Virus record (IMG/VR): IMGVR_UViG_3300037558_000716
Coordinates: 1 to 23,984 of that record
Strand: one strand, 5' to 3'
From: a virus
Length of the DNA stretch: 23,984 nucleotides
Shown: positions 5,816 through 13,670 of the stretch, piece after piece
Position numbering within the stretch: the first letter of the stretch is position 1
Layout: each line of letters begins with the position of its first letter
Made by a program: the position numbers and the translations under genes
The notes under the pieces: model-generated
Databases searched by the model: none
Told to the model about the DNA's origin: nothing
Seen by the model: only the letters and a program-made list of their open reading frames with translations

Positions 5816-7364
5816 CTTTTATTCTGTAAAGAATATTGAGTTCGACATTGGCAGCCAAGGTGAAGGGGTTGTCATGATTGAGGGCAGGAATAAAGACACC
5901 AAAGGTTCTAATGGCTCAGGTAAGAGCGCCTTGATTGAGGCTCTTGTCTGGGGCCTTTTTGGTAGAACTATCCGTAAGTCTACAGAGGAAGCTTTAGTCA
6001 ACAACCGCACGCGGAAGAACTGCTCTGTCCGTGTAGAGGTAAACGACCTAGTGATTGAGCGAGGGAAGAGGCCAACCTACCTTAAGCTAATCAAAGACGG
6101 GCAGGACATCACCACAGACAACGCAACTAATACTCAGAAGTTGATTGATGAGTTACTAAACACAAATTATAAAGTGTTTCTTGCATCCACAATCTTCGGC
6201 CAGCAGAATAACATTGAGTTCCTGACGGCCACTCCTGATGATAAGAGAACTATCATCAAGAACTTCTTGAATTTAGATGACCTGTTTGCTTTGCGTGACT
6301 CTGTAAAGTATCTGAAGTCCGAGTATAATCAAGGAGCAAAGCGTCTGTCAGCGATTCTGGAAGAACATGAAGGGACGGTGAAGACTTATGATTACGACAT
6401 CAGCGAAGCTAGAAAGTCGCTTGAAGGCATTGATTCAGAGCTTATGGATAAGTGTAGGAATCTTACTCTCGCAGAAGTGGTGGCTGTACGCGACCACAAT
6501 CAACGCATAGACTGGGAGGAGAAAGATCTCCTGCGAACTCTCCAAGGCGAACAGAGGCGAGCACAGGACTTCCTACGGGACGCTAGGGCTAAGACCTGTA
6601 GATCGTGTGGACAGAGCGTCAAGAAGGCTATGGACGAAGACCAATTAGCAGACAAGATGGCAGCCTTTGACATTGAGATTGAGGGTATCCAGTCCTCGAT
6701 TGATCTACTAAAAAAAGGTAGGCAAAAAGAAATTGTTAGCCCGGAAGAGTATGATAAGGTTTCCAAGTATAAAACCTTCGAGGATAAGATCAGCTTTTTA
6801 CAAAAGCAAAAGGAACAAACTCTAGAGAAAATCCAAAATGTTTATGATGAGCGTGGTGATTACAATACAAACTATGAGATCATGAAGTTTTGGGAGAAGG
6901 CATTCTCTGAGAATGGTGTAGTAAAATTTGTTATCAGAAATGTGCTTGAGTATTTCAACGCAAAGGTTAACTTCTATCTATCACACCTGTCTCAAGGTAA
7001 GTTCTTCATTGAGTTTGATGAATCTCTAACGGAGACCATCACTCACAAGTCTCATACAATTCATTACATCTCCTTGTCAGGGGGAGAGAAAAAGAAAATC
7101 AGTCTAGCTGTAATGCTGGGCCTTCAAAGCCTGCTAAAGATCTCCAACACCGAAGACGTTAATATTATGTTTTTCGATGAAATCGCTGAATCTTTGGACG
7201 CCGAAGGAATGGAAGGACTCTACATACTTCTATCTGAATTAAAGAAAACAAAGACTTTGTATGTAATTACTCATAATAATTACCTCAAATCTTTAATGGA
7301 CAATGCTAAGACAGTGACTATGATAAAGTCCAACGGAACCTCAAAACTATCATTAAGAAAATAA
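5787..7364 (+). CDS. 46: gp46/SbcC/Rad50-like ATPase subunit of recombination nuclease
   Basis: This 525-residue SMC-like ATPase partners with the upstream nuclease. Walker A is GSNGSGKS (40-47). A glutamine-loop region follows (FGQQNN, 137-142). Two helical arms, roughly 165-265 and 285-355, flank the zinc hook CRSC (271-274). The ABC signature is LSGGEKKK (430-437), Walker B is VNIMFFDE (458-465) and the switch histidine is in ITHNN (494-498). The arms are short compared with bacterial SbcC (about 1,050 residues), as in T4 gp46 (560). The start lies 29 nt inside the gp47-like gene. A TAATT spacer joins it to the reductase gene. Confidence 0.94.
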   Translation: MKIKRIEINNFYSVKNIEFDIGSQGEGVVMIEGRNKDTKGSNGSGKSALIEALVWGLFGRTIRKSTEEALVNNRTRKNCSVRVEVNDLVIERGKRPTYLKLIKDGQDITTDNATNTQKLIDELLNTNYKVFLASTIFGQQNNIEFLTATPDDKRTIIKNFLNLDDLFALRDSVKYLKSEYNQGAKRLSAILEEHEGTVKTYDYDISEARKSLEGIDSELMDKCRNLTLAEVVAVRDHNQRIDWEEKDLLRTLQGEQRRAQDFLRDARAKTCRSCGQSVKKAMDEDQLADKMAAFDIEIEGIQSSIDLLKKGRQKEIVSPEEYDKVSKYKTFEDKISFLQKQKEQTLEKIQNVYDERGDYNTNYEIMKFWEKAFSENGVVKFVIRNVLEYFNAKVNFYLSHLSQGKFFIEFDESLTETITHKSHTIHYISLSGGEKKKISLAVMLGLQSLLKISNTEDVNIMFFDEIAESLDAEGMEGLYILLSELKKTKTLYVITHNNYLKSLMDNAKTVTMIKSNGTSKLSLRK

Positions 7365-7366
7365 TT

Positions 7367-9262
7367 ATGGCAAATGCAAATCTCGACCCTCTCGGTCAAT
7401 CAATCTTCGAATCTCGATACGCCTACCCAGGCGAAACAAAGTGGGCCGAAAGGGCCAGGGTCATCGCTAAGACCATCGCTTCGGCGGAACCTGATGCTGA
7501 TAAAGAGCGCGTGGAAAAAGCTTTCTACGATGCCATCGGTTCAGGTGATCTGATTCCTGGTGGTCGTATTATTTTTGGTTCAGGCCGCAACCGTGGAAGG
7601 CACAACCTTCTTAACTGCTACGTCATTATCCCTGAAGATAACGTAGACTCCATCGGTAAGACCGTGCAGGACATGTATCGTATCTCCTGTGCTGGTGGTG
7701 GTGTAGGATTCAACGTGTCTAAGCTTCGCCCTAAGGGTGATAATATCGGTAGCGTTGCCAACTCAGCCCCTGGGGCGGTGTCGGTTCTTAAGATGATTAA
7801 TGAGGTAGGTGAGCACGTTCGCGCTGGTAAGAACCGACGCACCGCTCTCATGGGTATTCTTAATGTAACACACCCAGACCTTCTTGAGTTCCTGTCAGTT
7901 AAGCTTGATCAGGGCCAACTAAATAACTTCAACATTTCTGTTGCTATTACTAACCGCTTCCTTGAGGCGATTGAGTTGGGTGAGGATTGGCACTTTACGT
8001 TTAACAGCAAGGAGTACCACCTTTACGACATGGTTCGCAGCAGTGACGGGGAAACCGTTCGCGTGGTTGGCCTAGACCCTGAGGACGCTATGGCCCGAGC
8101 CGAGAACTTCCACAAGGTTGCTTGGACAGATACTTTTGAGATGCTGGGCCAGCGTGACATGAAGGCGCGAGAGCTTTGGGACCTTATCTGGACCAACTCT
8201 GTTGAGTCGGGTGATCCGGGTATTTACAACATTGATCTAGCTAACAGCTACACTAATGTCAGCTACTTTGAGGATCTTGACAGCACGAACCCTTGTGGTG
8301 AGATCTCTCTACCTAGCTACGGTAACTGCTGCCTAGGTAACATTAACCTAAACAACATGGTACTGGAGGACGGCTCTGATATTGATTGGAAGCGCCTCGC
8401 TCGTACTGTCCGTACAGGTATTCGTTTCTTGGATAATGTTCTCACAGTGAACACATTCCCCACAGAAGAATGCAAGACTGTTGCCGAGCGAAGCCGCCGT
8501 GTCGGTCTAGGGGTGACTGGTCTGCATTACATGCTTATCCGTCTTGGTATTAGTTACGGGTCAGAGAAGTGCCTGGAGTTCCTTGAGCGCCTATTCAGCA
8601 CGATGCGTGACGAGGCATACAAGCAGTCTATCTATCTCGCTAGGGACAAAGCTCCCTTCCCCGAGTTCGACTACAAGAAGTACCTAAACGAGGAGTTTGC
8701 TAAGACACTCCCCGCTCGTATCCGAATGCTAATCAAGAAGCATGGAGTTCGTAACGCAGTCATGCTAACGATCCCGCCCTGTGGCACTACGTCCATGCTT
8801 TTTGGTCTTTCTAGTGGCATTGAGCCTATCTTCTCTGCTATGTATAATAGGCGTTATCGTCAAGCTAACGTGTGGAAAGAGACTTTGGTGGTTGACCCGC
8901 TGTTCCAAGAGTATTACTCTAAGGGCAAGGATCTTTCTCCGTTCGTCGGCGCATACGATGTCGCCCCAGAAGGACACATTAAGGTCCAAGCTACTATTCA
9001 GAAATACATTGACTCCTGTATCTCCAAGACAATCAACCTACCTGCTGAGGCGACTCCAGAGCAGTTCTCACAAGCTGCCCTAGACTTCTCCCCGTATCTT
9101 AAGGGTTTCACTGTCTACAGAGCAGGGTCAAAAGGAAACGAACCGCTACAAGCTATTCCACTTACGAATGAAAACATTGAAAAATACATGGGGACACCCG
9201 AACCCGCCGAAGCCGCAGTCCAATCAGGAGACGCATGTTCAGCCGCTGGAGGAGACTGCTGA
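7367..9262 (+). CDS. nrdJ: Adenosylcobalamin-dependent (class II) ribonucleoside reductase
   Basis: The 631-residue enzyme reduces ribonucleotides to deoxyribonucleotides. LLNCYV (81-86, Cys84) and GNCCLGNINL (319-328) carry the redox cysteines. NPCGE (308-312) carries the radical-site Cys310 with Asn308 and Glu312. A glycine-rich SCAGGGVGFNVSKLRP (107-122) and the late segments IPPCGTTSMLFG and SKTINLP are typical of the family. The C-terminus ends with two cysteines (624 and 631), the usual re-reduction shuttle. No radical-generating small subunit gene is adjacent, and the EPIFSAMYNRRY region fits class II, so cobalamin from the host or environment is expected. The start has no Shine-Dalgarno; it follows the previous stop as TAATTATG, suggesting reinitiation. 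Confidence 0.93.
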   Translation: MANANLDPLGQSIFESRYAYPGETKWAERARVIAKTIASAEPDADKERVEKAFYDAIGSGDLIPGGRIIFGSGRNRGRHNLLNCYVIIPEDNVDSIGKTVQDMYRISCAGGGVGFNVSKLRPKGDNIGSVANSAPGAVSVLKMINEVGEHVRAGKNRRTALMGILNVTHPDLLEFLSVKLDQGQLNNFNISVAITNRFLEAIELGEDWHFTFNSKEYHLYDMVRSSDGETVRVVGLDPEDAMARAENFHKVAWTDTFEMLGQRDMKARELWDLIWTNSVESGDPGIYNIDLANSYTNVSYFEDLDSTNPCGEISLPSYGNCCLGNINLNNMVLEDGSDIDWKRLARTVRTGIRFLDNVLTVNTFPTEECKTVAERSRRVGLGVTGLHYMLIRLGISYGSEKCLEFLERLFSTMRDEAYKQSIYLARDKAPFPEFDYKKYLNEEFAKTLPARIRMLIKKHGVRNAVMLTIPPCGTTSMLFGLSSGIEPIFSAMYNRRYRQANVWKETLVVDPLFQEYYSKGKDLSPFVGAYDVAPEGHIKVQATIQKYIDSCISKTINLPAEATPEQFSQAALDFSPYLKGFTVYRAGSKGNEPLQAIPLTNENIEKYMGTPEPAEAAVQSGDACSAAGGDC

Positions 9263-9308
9263 GTTGCCGCCCCTTCCGGGGGACGACGACCCATACTGGG
9301 AAGAATAA
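9168..9308 (+). CDS. Possible tiny gene overlapping the reductase end
   Basis: A second frame is open from an ATG at 9168 through the reductase stop to a TAA at 9306-9308, which overlaps the next ATG as TAATG, a coupling used elsewhere in this operon. It would encode 46 residues ending LEETAELPPLPGDDDPYWEE. A shorter version starts at TTG 9264 behind GGAGGAG (9248-9254, 9-nt spacing) and encodes only 14 residues. The acidic, proline-rich tail looks more protein-like than the upstream part. It may be a chance frame. Confidence 0.22.
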   Translation: MKTLKNTWGHPNPPKPQSNQETHVQPLEETAELPPLPGDDDPYWEE

Positions 9309-9796
9309 TGGCTATTTTTGAATGGATATGCCAGGATTGTAATGTCTACTGGGAGAGAGATCTTCCGGTAGGCAAAGCTCCTGATAGAAGCAGGTGTCCG
9401 AACTGCAAAAAACTTTCGGAAAGATACTTTGCTAACCAGAACCTACAGCATAGTTGGGGTGAGGATAGGGATTTTCATACTGTTCGAAGGCGGTTTCAAA
9501 AGCACGCTGAGAAAGGATGGGATAAGACTTCCGCAGATCGCTGGCTAGAAGGTAGTATTCAGGGCTCAAAAGATGCAATGAATGATGAGAGTTTCCGTTA
9601 CAAGCCCGCTCATATCGACTTCGAAAAGATGGCTAAGGATGGTAAGGCTAAAAAGTTATCTGACAAAGAGTCCTCAGAAAAGCTAGAAAGAGCTAGAAAT
9701 CTTACGCAGCAAGCCTATGATGTAGCGAACGAGAAAGGCTACAAAGACATTGGTAGCACCAAACTAGACATTACAAAACCACAGAAGCAACAATAA
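9308..9796 (+). CDS. Zinc-ribbon protein, FmdB-like N-terminus
   Basis: The N-terminal 42 residues form a small zinc ribbon: CQDC (8-11) and CPNC (30-33) inside FEWICQDC...RCPNCKKLSERYF, close to the FmdB-type regulatory zinc-ribbon domain. The remaining 120 residues are charged and probably mostly helical, with KDGKAKKLSDKESSEKLERA (about 110-129) and a lysine/glutamine-rich tail. I recognise no catalytic motif. The ATG has GGGAAG about 5-6 nt upstream. It lies between the reductase and the helicase, so a DNA- or RNA-binding accessory role is possible, but this is inference. The zinc-ribbon call is good; the function is unknown. Confidence 0.75.
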   Translation: MAIFEWICQDCNVYWERDLPVGKAPDRSRCPNCKKLSERYFANQNLQHSWGEDRDFHTVRRRFQKHAEKGWDKTSADRWLEGSIQGSKDAMNDESFRYKPAHIDFEKMAKDGKAKKLSDKESSEKLERARNLTQQAYDVANEKGYKDIGSTKLDITKPQKQQ

Positions 9797-9800
9797 TAAT

Positions 9801-11105
9801 ATGGCTTACGATTTTTCCGACAATATTCAGCGCGGAATCCTGTACTTCCTTAAGTCCAACAAGGATTTCTATCTGCAAATTGTTAACCTCGTAAAGCCGG
9901 AGCACTTTGATTATCCGTCTCATGCGCGGATCTTTAACACTGTGCATTCTTATTATGAAAAGTACGGCAAGCTCCCCACCGACGAGTTTATCCTTCAGGA
10001 TGTGAAGGCTAGCCTTGGTTCGAGGGAGAGCGTGTCGGACTATGATGACGAGCTTACTTACATCAACGGTCTCGATGAGGAGACGATCAGTAACTCGGAG
10101 TATATGCTAGACCTTGTGGAAACCTTCGCTAAGAAGGAGGCTATGAAGTCTGCTATTGCGGAAAGCATCTCGTTGGTCCAAGAGGACCGGATGGAAGAGG
10201 TTGAGGCTCTGGTAAAGGAGGCCCTCCTCGTCCATCGAGATGTGGACACGGGCCAGGATTACTTCTCTGACATCCACATGCGGTGGGACAGAACCTTTAA
10301 CGAGGAGAAGAAGGAGAAGTACAAGACTGTTCTTCCTTCCTTGGACAGGTCCCTTGAGGGAGGGCTAGGTAAGAAAGAGCTTGCTATGGTGGTCGCTCCT
10401 CCTGGGGTGGGTAAGTCTCTGTACCTAGTAAACCAAGGTGTCCAGGCTATGATGGAGGGGCAGAAGGTTCTGTATATCTCCTTGGAGATGAGTGAGGATA
10501 AAATTGCACAGAGGTTCGACTCTGTGACCACTCTAGTTCCTCAGTTCAAGTTGAAGAGCCCTTCCTCACAGCTTACAGTCAAGGAGCGTCTGGACCTATT
10601 CAAGGAGAGGTTCCCTGGCAGCGACCTAATGATTAAGGAGTTTCCTACGGGCCAAGCGTCCTCAAACACCGTTAGGAACCTATTGGTTCAGCTACAGAAC
10701 TACAATGAGTTCGAGCCTGACCTTGTAATTATTGATTACCTAGAGCTACTACACCCGGTGCGAGAGATCCCACAGGAGTACCTTGCCCAGCAGCGCATCG
10801 CGGAGGAGATCCGTGGAGTGGCTATGGAGTTTGATATTCTTGTATGGACCGCCACTCAGACCAACAGACAGGGGCGTATGGTGACAGTCATTACGGATGC
10901 GGAGCTTGGGGACAGCTACGGTAAGATCCGTACCTGTGATTTTGCTATCTCTTTGAACCAATCAGAAGAAGAGTTTGATAATGGGTTCATGCGTGCCTAT
11001 GTAATGAAGTCTAGAAACGGAAAGCCGAGGTTCACCGTGCACATGGGTGTCGATTATGGTACACTTCGTATGAGTGAGGTTGATGGAGGATTTAATGCCG
11101 AGTAA
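9801..11105 (+). CDS. DnaB/gp41-like replicative DNA helicase
   Basis: The 434-residue protein has the two-domain plan of replicative helicases. An N-terminal helical domain (1-110, IQRGILYFLKSNKDFYLQIV then VKPEHFDYPSHARIF) precedes the RecA-like core. The core has Walker A APPGVGKS (199-206), LYISLEM (224-230, the DnaB SLEM motif), Walker B DLVIIDY (307-313) and a sensor region around WTATQTNRQG (353-362). ELGDSYGKIRTCDFAISLNQ (369-388) and RNGKPRFTVHM match late DnaB motifs. It should unwind DNA as a hexamer ahead of the split polymerase. No separate primase gene is visible. The start follows the previous TAA by 4 nt without a Shine-Dalgarno. The 3' end overlaps the metallopeptidase gene by 11 nt. 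Confidence 0.92.
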   Translation: MAYDFSDNIQRGILYFLKSNKDFYLQIVNLVKPEHFDYPSHARIFNTVHSYYEKYGKLPTDEFILQDVKASLGSRESVSDYDDELTYINGLDEETISNSEYMLDLVETFAKKEAMKSAIAESISLVQEDRMEEVEALVKEALLVHRDVDTGQDYFSDIHMRWDRTFNEEKKEKYKTVLPSLDRSLEGGLGKKELAMVVAPPGVGKSLYLVNQGVQAMMEGQKVLYISLEMSEDKIAQRFDSVTTLVPQFKLKSPSSQLTVKERLDLFKERFPGSDLMIKEFPTGQASSNTVRNLLVQLQNYNEFEPDLVIIDYLELLHPVREIPQEYLAQQRIAEEIRGVAMEFDILVWTATQTNRQGRMVTVITDAELGDSYGKIRTCDFAISLNQSEEEFDNGFMRAYVMKSRNGKPRFTVHMGVDYGTLRMSEVDGGFNAE

Positions 11106-11484
11106 AAGAGAACATCATATATTAGACCGTCTCGTAGAGGAGGGTATCACAGAAGTTTTAGTGGGCTATCGTTCGTACACACTAAATATCAAGAGAGGAT
11201 TGCGAGAGGCTAGTGAGAAGTGTTATGGTTCAGCGGACTTCGACAAGGGTATTATTTCCTTAGAGAAGGACATGGATCATGAGACTGCCAGAGAAACCCT
11301 GGTACACGAGCTTACTCACATTGTTCTTGAGCTTTGTGGCTTGGGGGGCCAGGAAGACACTGGGCTAGTGGAGTCTCATACTAACGAAGAGATAACCACG
11401 CTCACATCCAGAGGTTGGCTAACGCTAATAAACCTTAACCAAAAACTATTTGAGATTATTAATGAGCAGGCTAAAATCGTATGA
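11095..11484 (+). CDS. Small HExxH metallopeptidase-like protein
   Basis: The 129-residue product contains LVHELTHIVLELCGL (69-83) with HELTH at 71-75, the zinc-binding HExxH motif. HTNEEITTLTSRGW (95-108) follows, where Glu98 or Glu99 could be the third ligand. The layout resembles short ImmA/IrrE-like and similar phage zinc peptidases. DKGIISLEKDMDHETARETL (50-69) forms the strand and helix usually seen before the motif. An in-frame ATG exists at 11074, but GGAGG at 11086-11090 with 5-nt spacing supports ATG 11095. It overlaps the helicase by 11 nt and the next gene by 23 nt. The target is unknown; cleavage of a host regulator is speculation. Confidence 0.72.
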   Translation: MPSKREHHILDRLVEEGITEVLVGYRSYTLNIKRGLREASEKCYGSADFDKGIISLEKDMDHETARETLVHELTHIVLELCGLGGQEDTGLVESHTNEEITTLTSRGWLTLINLNQKLFEIINEQAKIV

Positions 11485-11890
11485 TGTGTTTCAAAAACCA
11501 TCCCCCGTACAAAGGCGCATTAGTGTCATCCGATCAGGACAGTGGACTTTCGCTAGAATCTCTGCCGACACACTCGCCCGCGAAACGGAAACCCAAAAAT
11601 TCTATCTAATTAATGAAAAGTTCGGCTTGTGTACTTTTAACCAAAACAACCCAAGAAAGCGTTACTCTCGTGGTCTTCCTGGAGACTATATTGCGGCTGA
11701 TCCTGAAGGTAACCTAACTATTGTCACCGCAAAGGATTACGCCAGAAAGTTCCCTAAATCTCGCCCGTCTAACATGGCTATGCCGTTGACCTCTGATGAT
11801 TTTTTGAGAGAAAACAATCCGATTAGTGTTGAGAATTCTACTTCAACAGACTCTAATAGTGCTGAAGTAAATACTCCAACCGGATACTAA
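11462..11890 (+). CDS. Hypothetical protein with a GDY-type phage fold segment
   Basis: The 142-residue protein has no family I can name with confidence. The middle part WTFARISADTLARETE (26-41) and YSRGLPGDYIAADPEGNLTI (66-85), ending in VTAKDYARKFP, resemble from memory phage proteins with a G-D-[YW]-[IV] segment followed by an acidic turn. The C-terminal 35 residues are low-complexity and rich in Ser, Thr and Asn. The frame is open to a TTG at 11450; I prefer ATG 11462. Both lie inside the end of the metallopeptidase gene, so expression is probably coupled to it. Its place between the helicase and the mediator suggests a replication-associated but non-essential role, as inference. Confidence 0.62.
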   Translation: MSRLKSYDVFQKPSPVQRRISVIRSGQWTFARISADTLARETETQKFYLINEKFGLCTFNQNNPRKRYSRGLPGDYIAADPEGNLTIVTAKDYARKFPKSRPSNMAMPLTSDDFLRENNPISVENSTSTDSNSAEVNTPTGY

Positions 11891-11892
11891 CT

Positions 11893-12324
11893 ATGAACGA
11901 CCTTTCAGAACTACTAGAGAGCTTTAACTGGGATAACTACAAGGAGATCTCCGAGGCGATCTCTAAAGTTAACCAAAACCAAATTGAAACCGAAATGTCC
12001 CACCAAGCCTCCATGTATTCTTACTATCATGGGCTGATGGCGTCTGCAAAGCACGAGTACAATGATTTGCAGACGGATGTAAATGCTCTTACCGCCAAAC
12101 TGCGAGCAGGGCACAAAAACGCATCGTCAGTTAAGCTTACAGCAAAAGACCTGGATGATCTGGTCATGAGCGACGAGGCTTACATTACAGCGAGCAAGGA
12201 TCTGAACGAAGCTTCGTTTAGGTACGAGATTCTCAAGGGCTTGTGTCGGGCTCTTGAGCACAAGAAAGACATGATTGTACAAATGTCAAGCAACCGACGC
12301 GCAGAAACTAAACTTTATAACTGA
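11893..12324 (+). CDS. uvsY: UvsY-like recombination mediator protein
   Basis: The 143-residue product matches the size and layout of T4 UvsY (137 residues). UvsY binds single-stranded DNA and helps load the UvsX recombinase in exchange for gp32. A helical N-terminus (SELLESFNWDNYKEISEAIS) leads to a repeated-helix middle. Then LTAKDLDDLVMSDEAYITAS (about 82-101) and RYEILKGLCRALEHKKDMIV (about 109-128) resemble the UvsY stretch with VLSADKDVLK and GILLDFCSGALDAIKSRG. It is directly followed by the gp32-like gene, its known partner. The resemblance is in pattern rather than strict motifs, so this is a moderate call. The start follows the previous TAA by 2 nt without a clear ribosome binding site. 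Confidence 0.6.
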   Translation: MNDLSELLESFNWDNYKEISEAISKVNQNQIETEMSHQASMYSYYHGLMASAKHEYNDLQTDVNALTAKLRAGHKNASSVKLTAKDLDDLVMSDEAYITASKDLNEASFRYEILKGLCRALEHKKDMIVQMSSNRRAETKLYN

Positions 12325-12334
12325 GGAAACTACA

Positions 12335-13072
12335 ATGGCTATTGATCTAGACGCACTACGACGTAAACACGAACAACTTAACAACGGCGGTAGCACCGCA
12401 AGCAACTCGGACTTTCTTAATAAGTTCTATCAGATCCCCGAGGGCAGCAATGCTGTCCGTATCCTTCCTGGAAAGGATGATGATCATGAGTTCTACGCAG
12501 AGACCAAGATTCACCGAGTGACTGGTCCTGATGGAACTACTAAGAACCATCACTGCCGTAAGGTGCATGGTGAGGCTTGCCCTCTGTGCGACCTGTACTA
12601 CGGTCTGTGGAAGACGGGGCGTAAAGAGGACGAAGACCTCGCACGGCAGATCAAGCCGCGTGCTCGCTACTACATGAACATTCTAGACCGTGAGTCTGGG
12701 GATGTTAAGATTCTCTCTGTGGGAGTCATCCTGTTTAAGAAGATCATCGCAGCTATGCTTGACGAGGACTTCGGAGACATTACTGATCTTGATCAAGGAC
12801 ATGATTTCAAGATTATCAAGGAGATGGAGGGGCAATGGCCTAAGTATGACCAGTCCGCACCTCGTCCCAAGTCCTCTCCTATGGGCTCCAAGGCGGAAAC
12901 CGCTGCCGCTATGGACAGCCTGCATGACATTCACTCTCTCGTTAAGCTGGAGGATTACGAGGAGTACAAGAAAGTGGTGGCGGCTCTTACTGGCCTTCCC
13001 GAACTTGGTAGTTCCCCTAGTAACGATGATGAAGTGTCTGACGGGGACTATCTTTCGAAACTTCAAAGCTAA
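12335..13072 (+). CDS. 32: gp32-like single-stranded DNA-binding protein
   Basis: The 245-residue protein has the T4 gp32 plan. A basic N-terminus (LRRKHEQLNN, 8-17) is the region used for cooperativity in gp32. A core follows with a zinc site NHHCRKVHGEACPLCDLYY (71-89), where Cys74, Cys82, Cys85 and a nearby histidine are candidate ligands. The tail is acidic (SNDDEVSDGDYLSKL), as in gp32, where it contacts partner proteins. KFYQIPEGSNAVRILPG (30-46) resembles the family's early core strand. It protects single-stranded DNA during replication and recombination. An in-frame upstream start exists, but GAGG at 12323-12326 with 8-nt spacing fixes ATG 12335. The 3' end joins the lipoprotein gene as TAATTATG. 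Confidence 0.86.
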   Translation: MAIDLDALRRKHEQLNNGGSTASNSDFLNKFYQIPEGSNAVRILPGKDDDHEFYAETKIHRVTGPDGTTKNHHCRKVHGEACPLCDLYYGLWKTGRKEDEDLARQIKPRARYYMNILDRESGDVKILSVGVILFKKIIAAMLDEDFGDITDLDQGHDFKIIKEMEGQWPKYDQSAPRPKSSPMGSKAETAAAMDSLHDIHSLVKLEDYEEYKKVVAALTGLPELGSSPSNDDEVSDGDYLSKLQS

Positions 13073-13074
13073 TT

Positions 13075-13605
13075 ATGAGAAACCTAATTGTATCAACTAT
13101 TGTAGCCCTTGTCATCATGACTGGGTTTAGCTCCTGCAAAGTGCTAGGAGACCTTTTCGGAGAAAGCACGGTTATCACCAGCGAGACAGAACTCGTCGAA
13201 GGTGAAGTCGGAACGCCTATCCCATACGACCAACTTCCTGAGGATGTAAAGAAGCAAGTGCCTGAGGGCACTGTTCTTGTCCTTGCTGACAAAGAGCAGC
13301 TTAAAGAGGAAGCAGCGTACATCCCTGTAAGCCCTCCTGGTGATGGCGATGTAGGGGGTATCCTGGACGCTCTAATTGCACTAGGTGTAACCTTTGTTCC
13401 TGGCCTTGCGGCTTGGGAAGGTGTGCTTACTGTGATCAGCCGCCGGAAGCGTAAGAACTACGCTAAGGCTATTAAGGCCCTGGCCCCTACTGATAGCAAT
13501 GTCGATCTAGCGGGGACTATTCACGGTATTGGAGCGGCACTAGGTGTGGCTCATACTTCAGAAGCTTCAAAGGAGGCAGCAGAAGAAGAAGAAGAACTAG
13601 TCTAA
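13075..13605 (+). CDS. Lipoprotein with a second hydrophobic segment, function unknown
   Basis: The 176-residue protein starts with a lipoprotein signal: basic MRN, a hydrophobic stretch to residue 15 and TGFSSC (16-21), with Cys21 as the lipidated residue. Residues 45-90 are proline-rich and polar. GGILDALIALGVTFVPGLAA (about 95-114) is a second hydrophobic segment, followed by a strongly basic SRRKRKNYAKAIKAL. The tail is acidic (KEAAEEEEELV). This topology, lipid anchor plus internal hydrophobic helix, recalls single-protein spanins, but those normally end in the membrane segment, so I do not assign it. It ends the replication operon just before a strong terminator, where lysis or membrane genes often sit. 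The start lacks a Shine-Dalgarno and follows the SSB stop by 2 nt. Confidence 0.72.
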   Translation: MRNLIVSTIVALVIMTGFSSCKVLGDLFGESTVITSETELVEGEVGTPIPYDQLPEDVKKQVPEGTVLVLADKEQLKEEAAYIPVSPPGDGDVGGILDALIALGVTFVPGLAAWEGVLTVISRRKRKNYAKAIKALAPTDSNVDLAGTIHGIGAALGVAHTSEASKEAAEEEEELV

Positions 13606-13632
13606 TCCGCCGATCTTCATATAGGATTTGAC

Positions 13633-13640
13633 TATAATAG
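13633..13640 (+). promoter_or_regulatory. TATAATAG box immediately before the terminator, candidate promoter of the glycan operon
   Basis: TATAATAG directly abuts the left arm of the terminator hairpin. There is no TTGACA-like element 17 nt upstream (13610-13615 reads CCGATC), so it would fit a -10-only late promoter better than a host sigma70 promoter. It is the only such box in the single sizeable intergenic gap. Transcription starting about 6-8 nt downstream would lose part of the hairpin's left arm. Confidence 0.45.
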
Positions 13641-13670
13641 GAGAGCACCGAAAAGGTGCTCTCCTTTTTT
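13640..13670 (+). terminator. Strong intrinsic terminator ending the replication operon
   Basis: GGAGAGCACC (13640-13649) and GGTGCTCTCC (13655-13664) form a perfect 10-bp stem with the loop GAAAA, followed by six T residues (13665-13670). It is one-directional: the other strand lacks a T-run after the stem. It separates replication genes from the glycan operon. Confidence 0.92.

Noticed and set aside
8843-8850. TATAATAG copy inside the reductase gene as a promoter
   Set aside because: It encodes conserved Tyr-Asn-Arg residues of the reductase and no transcription unit begins nearby; it is likely chance.
9263-9307. GC-rich CCCC/GGGG hairpin after the reductase as a terminator
   Set aside because: Only about 4 pairs and no T-run follows; the operon continues directly.
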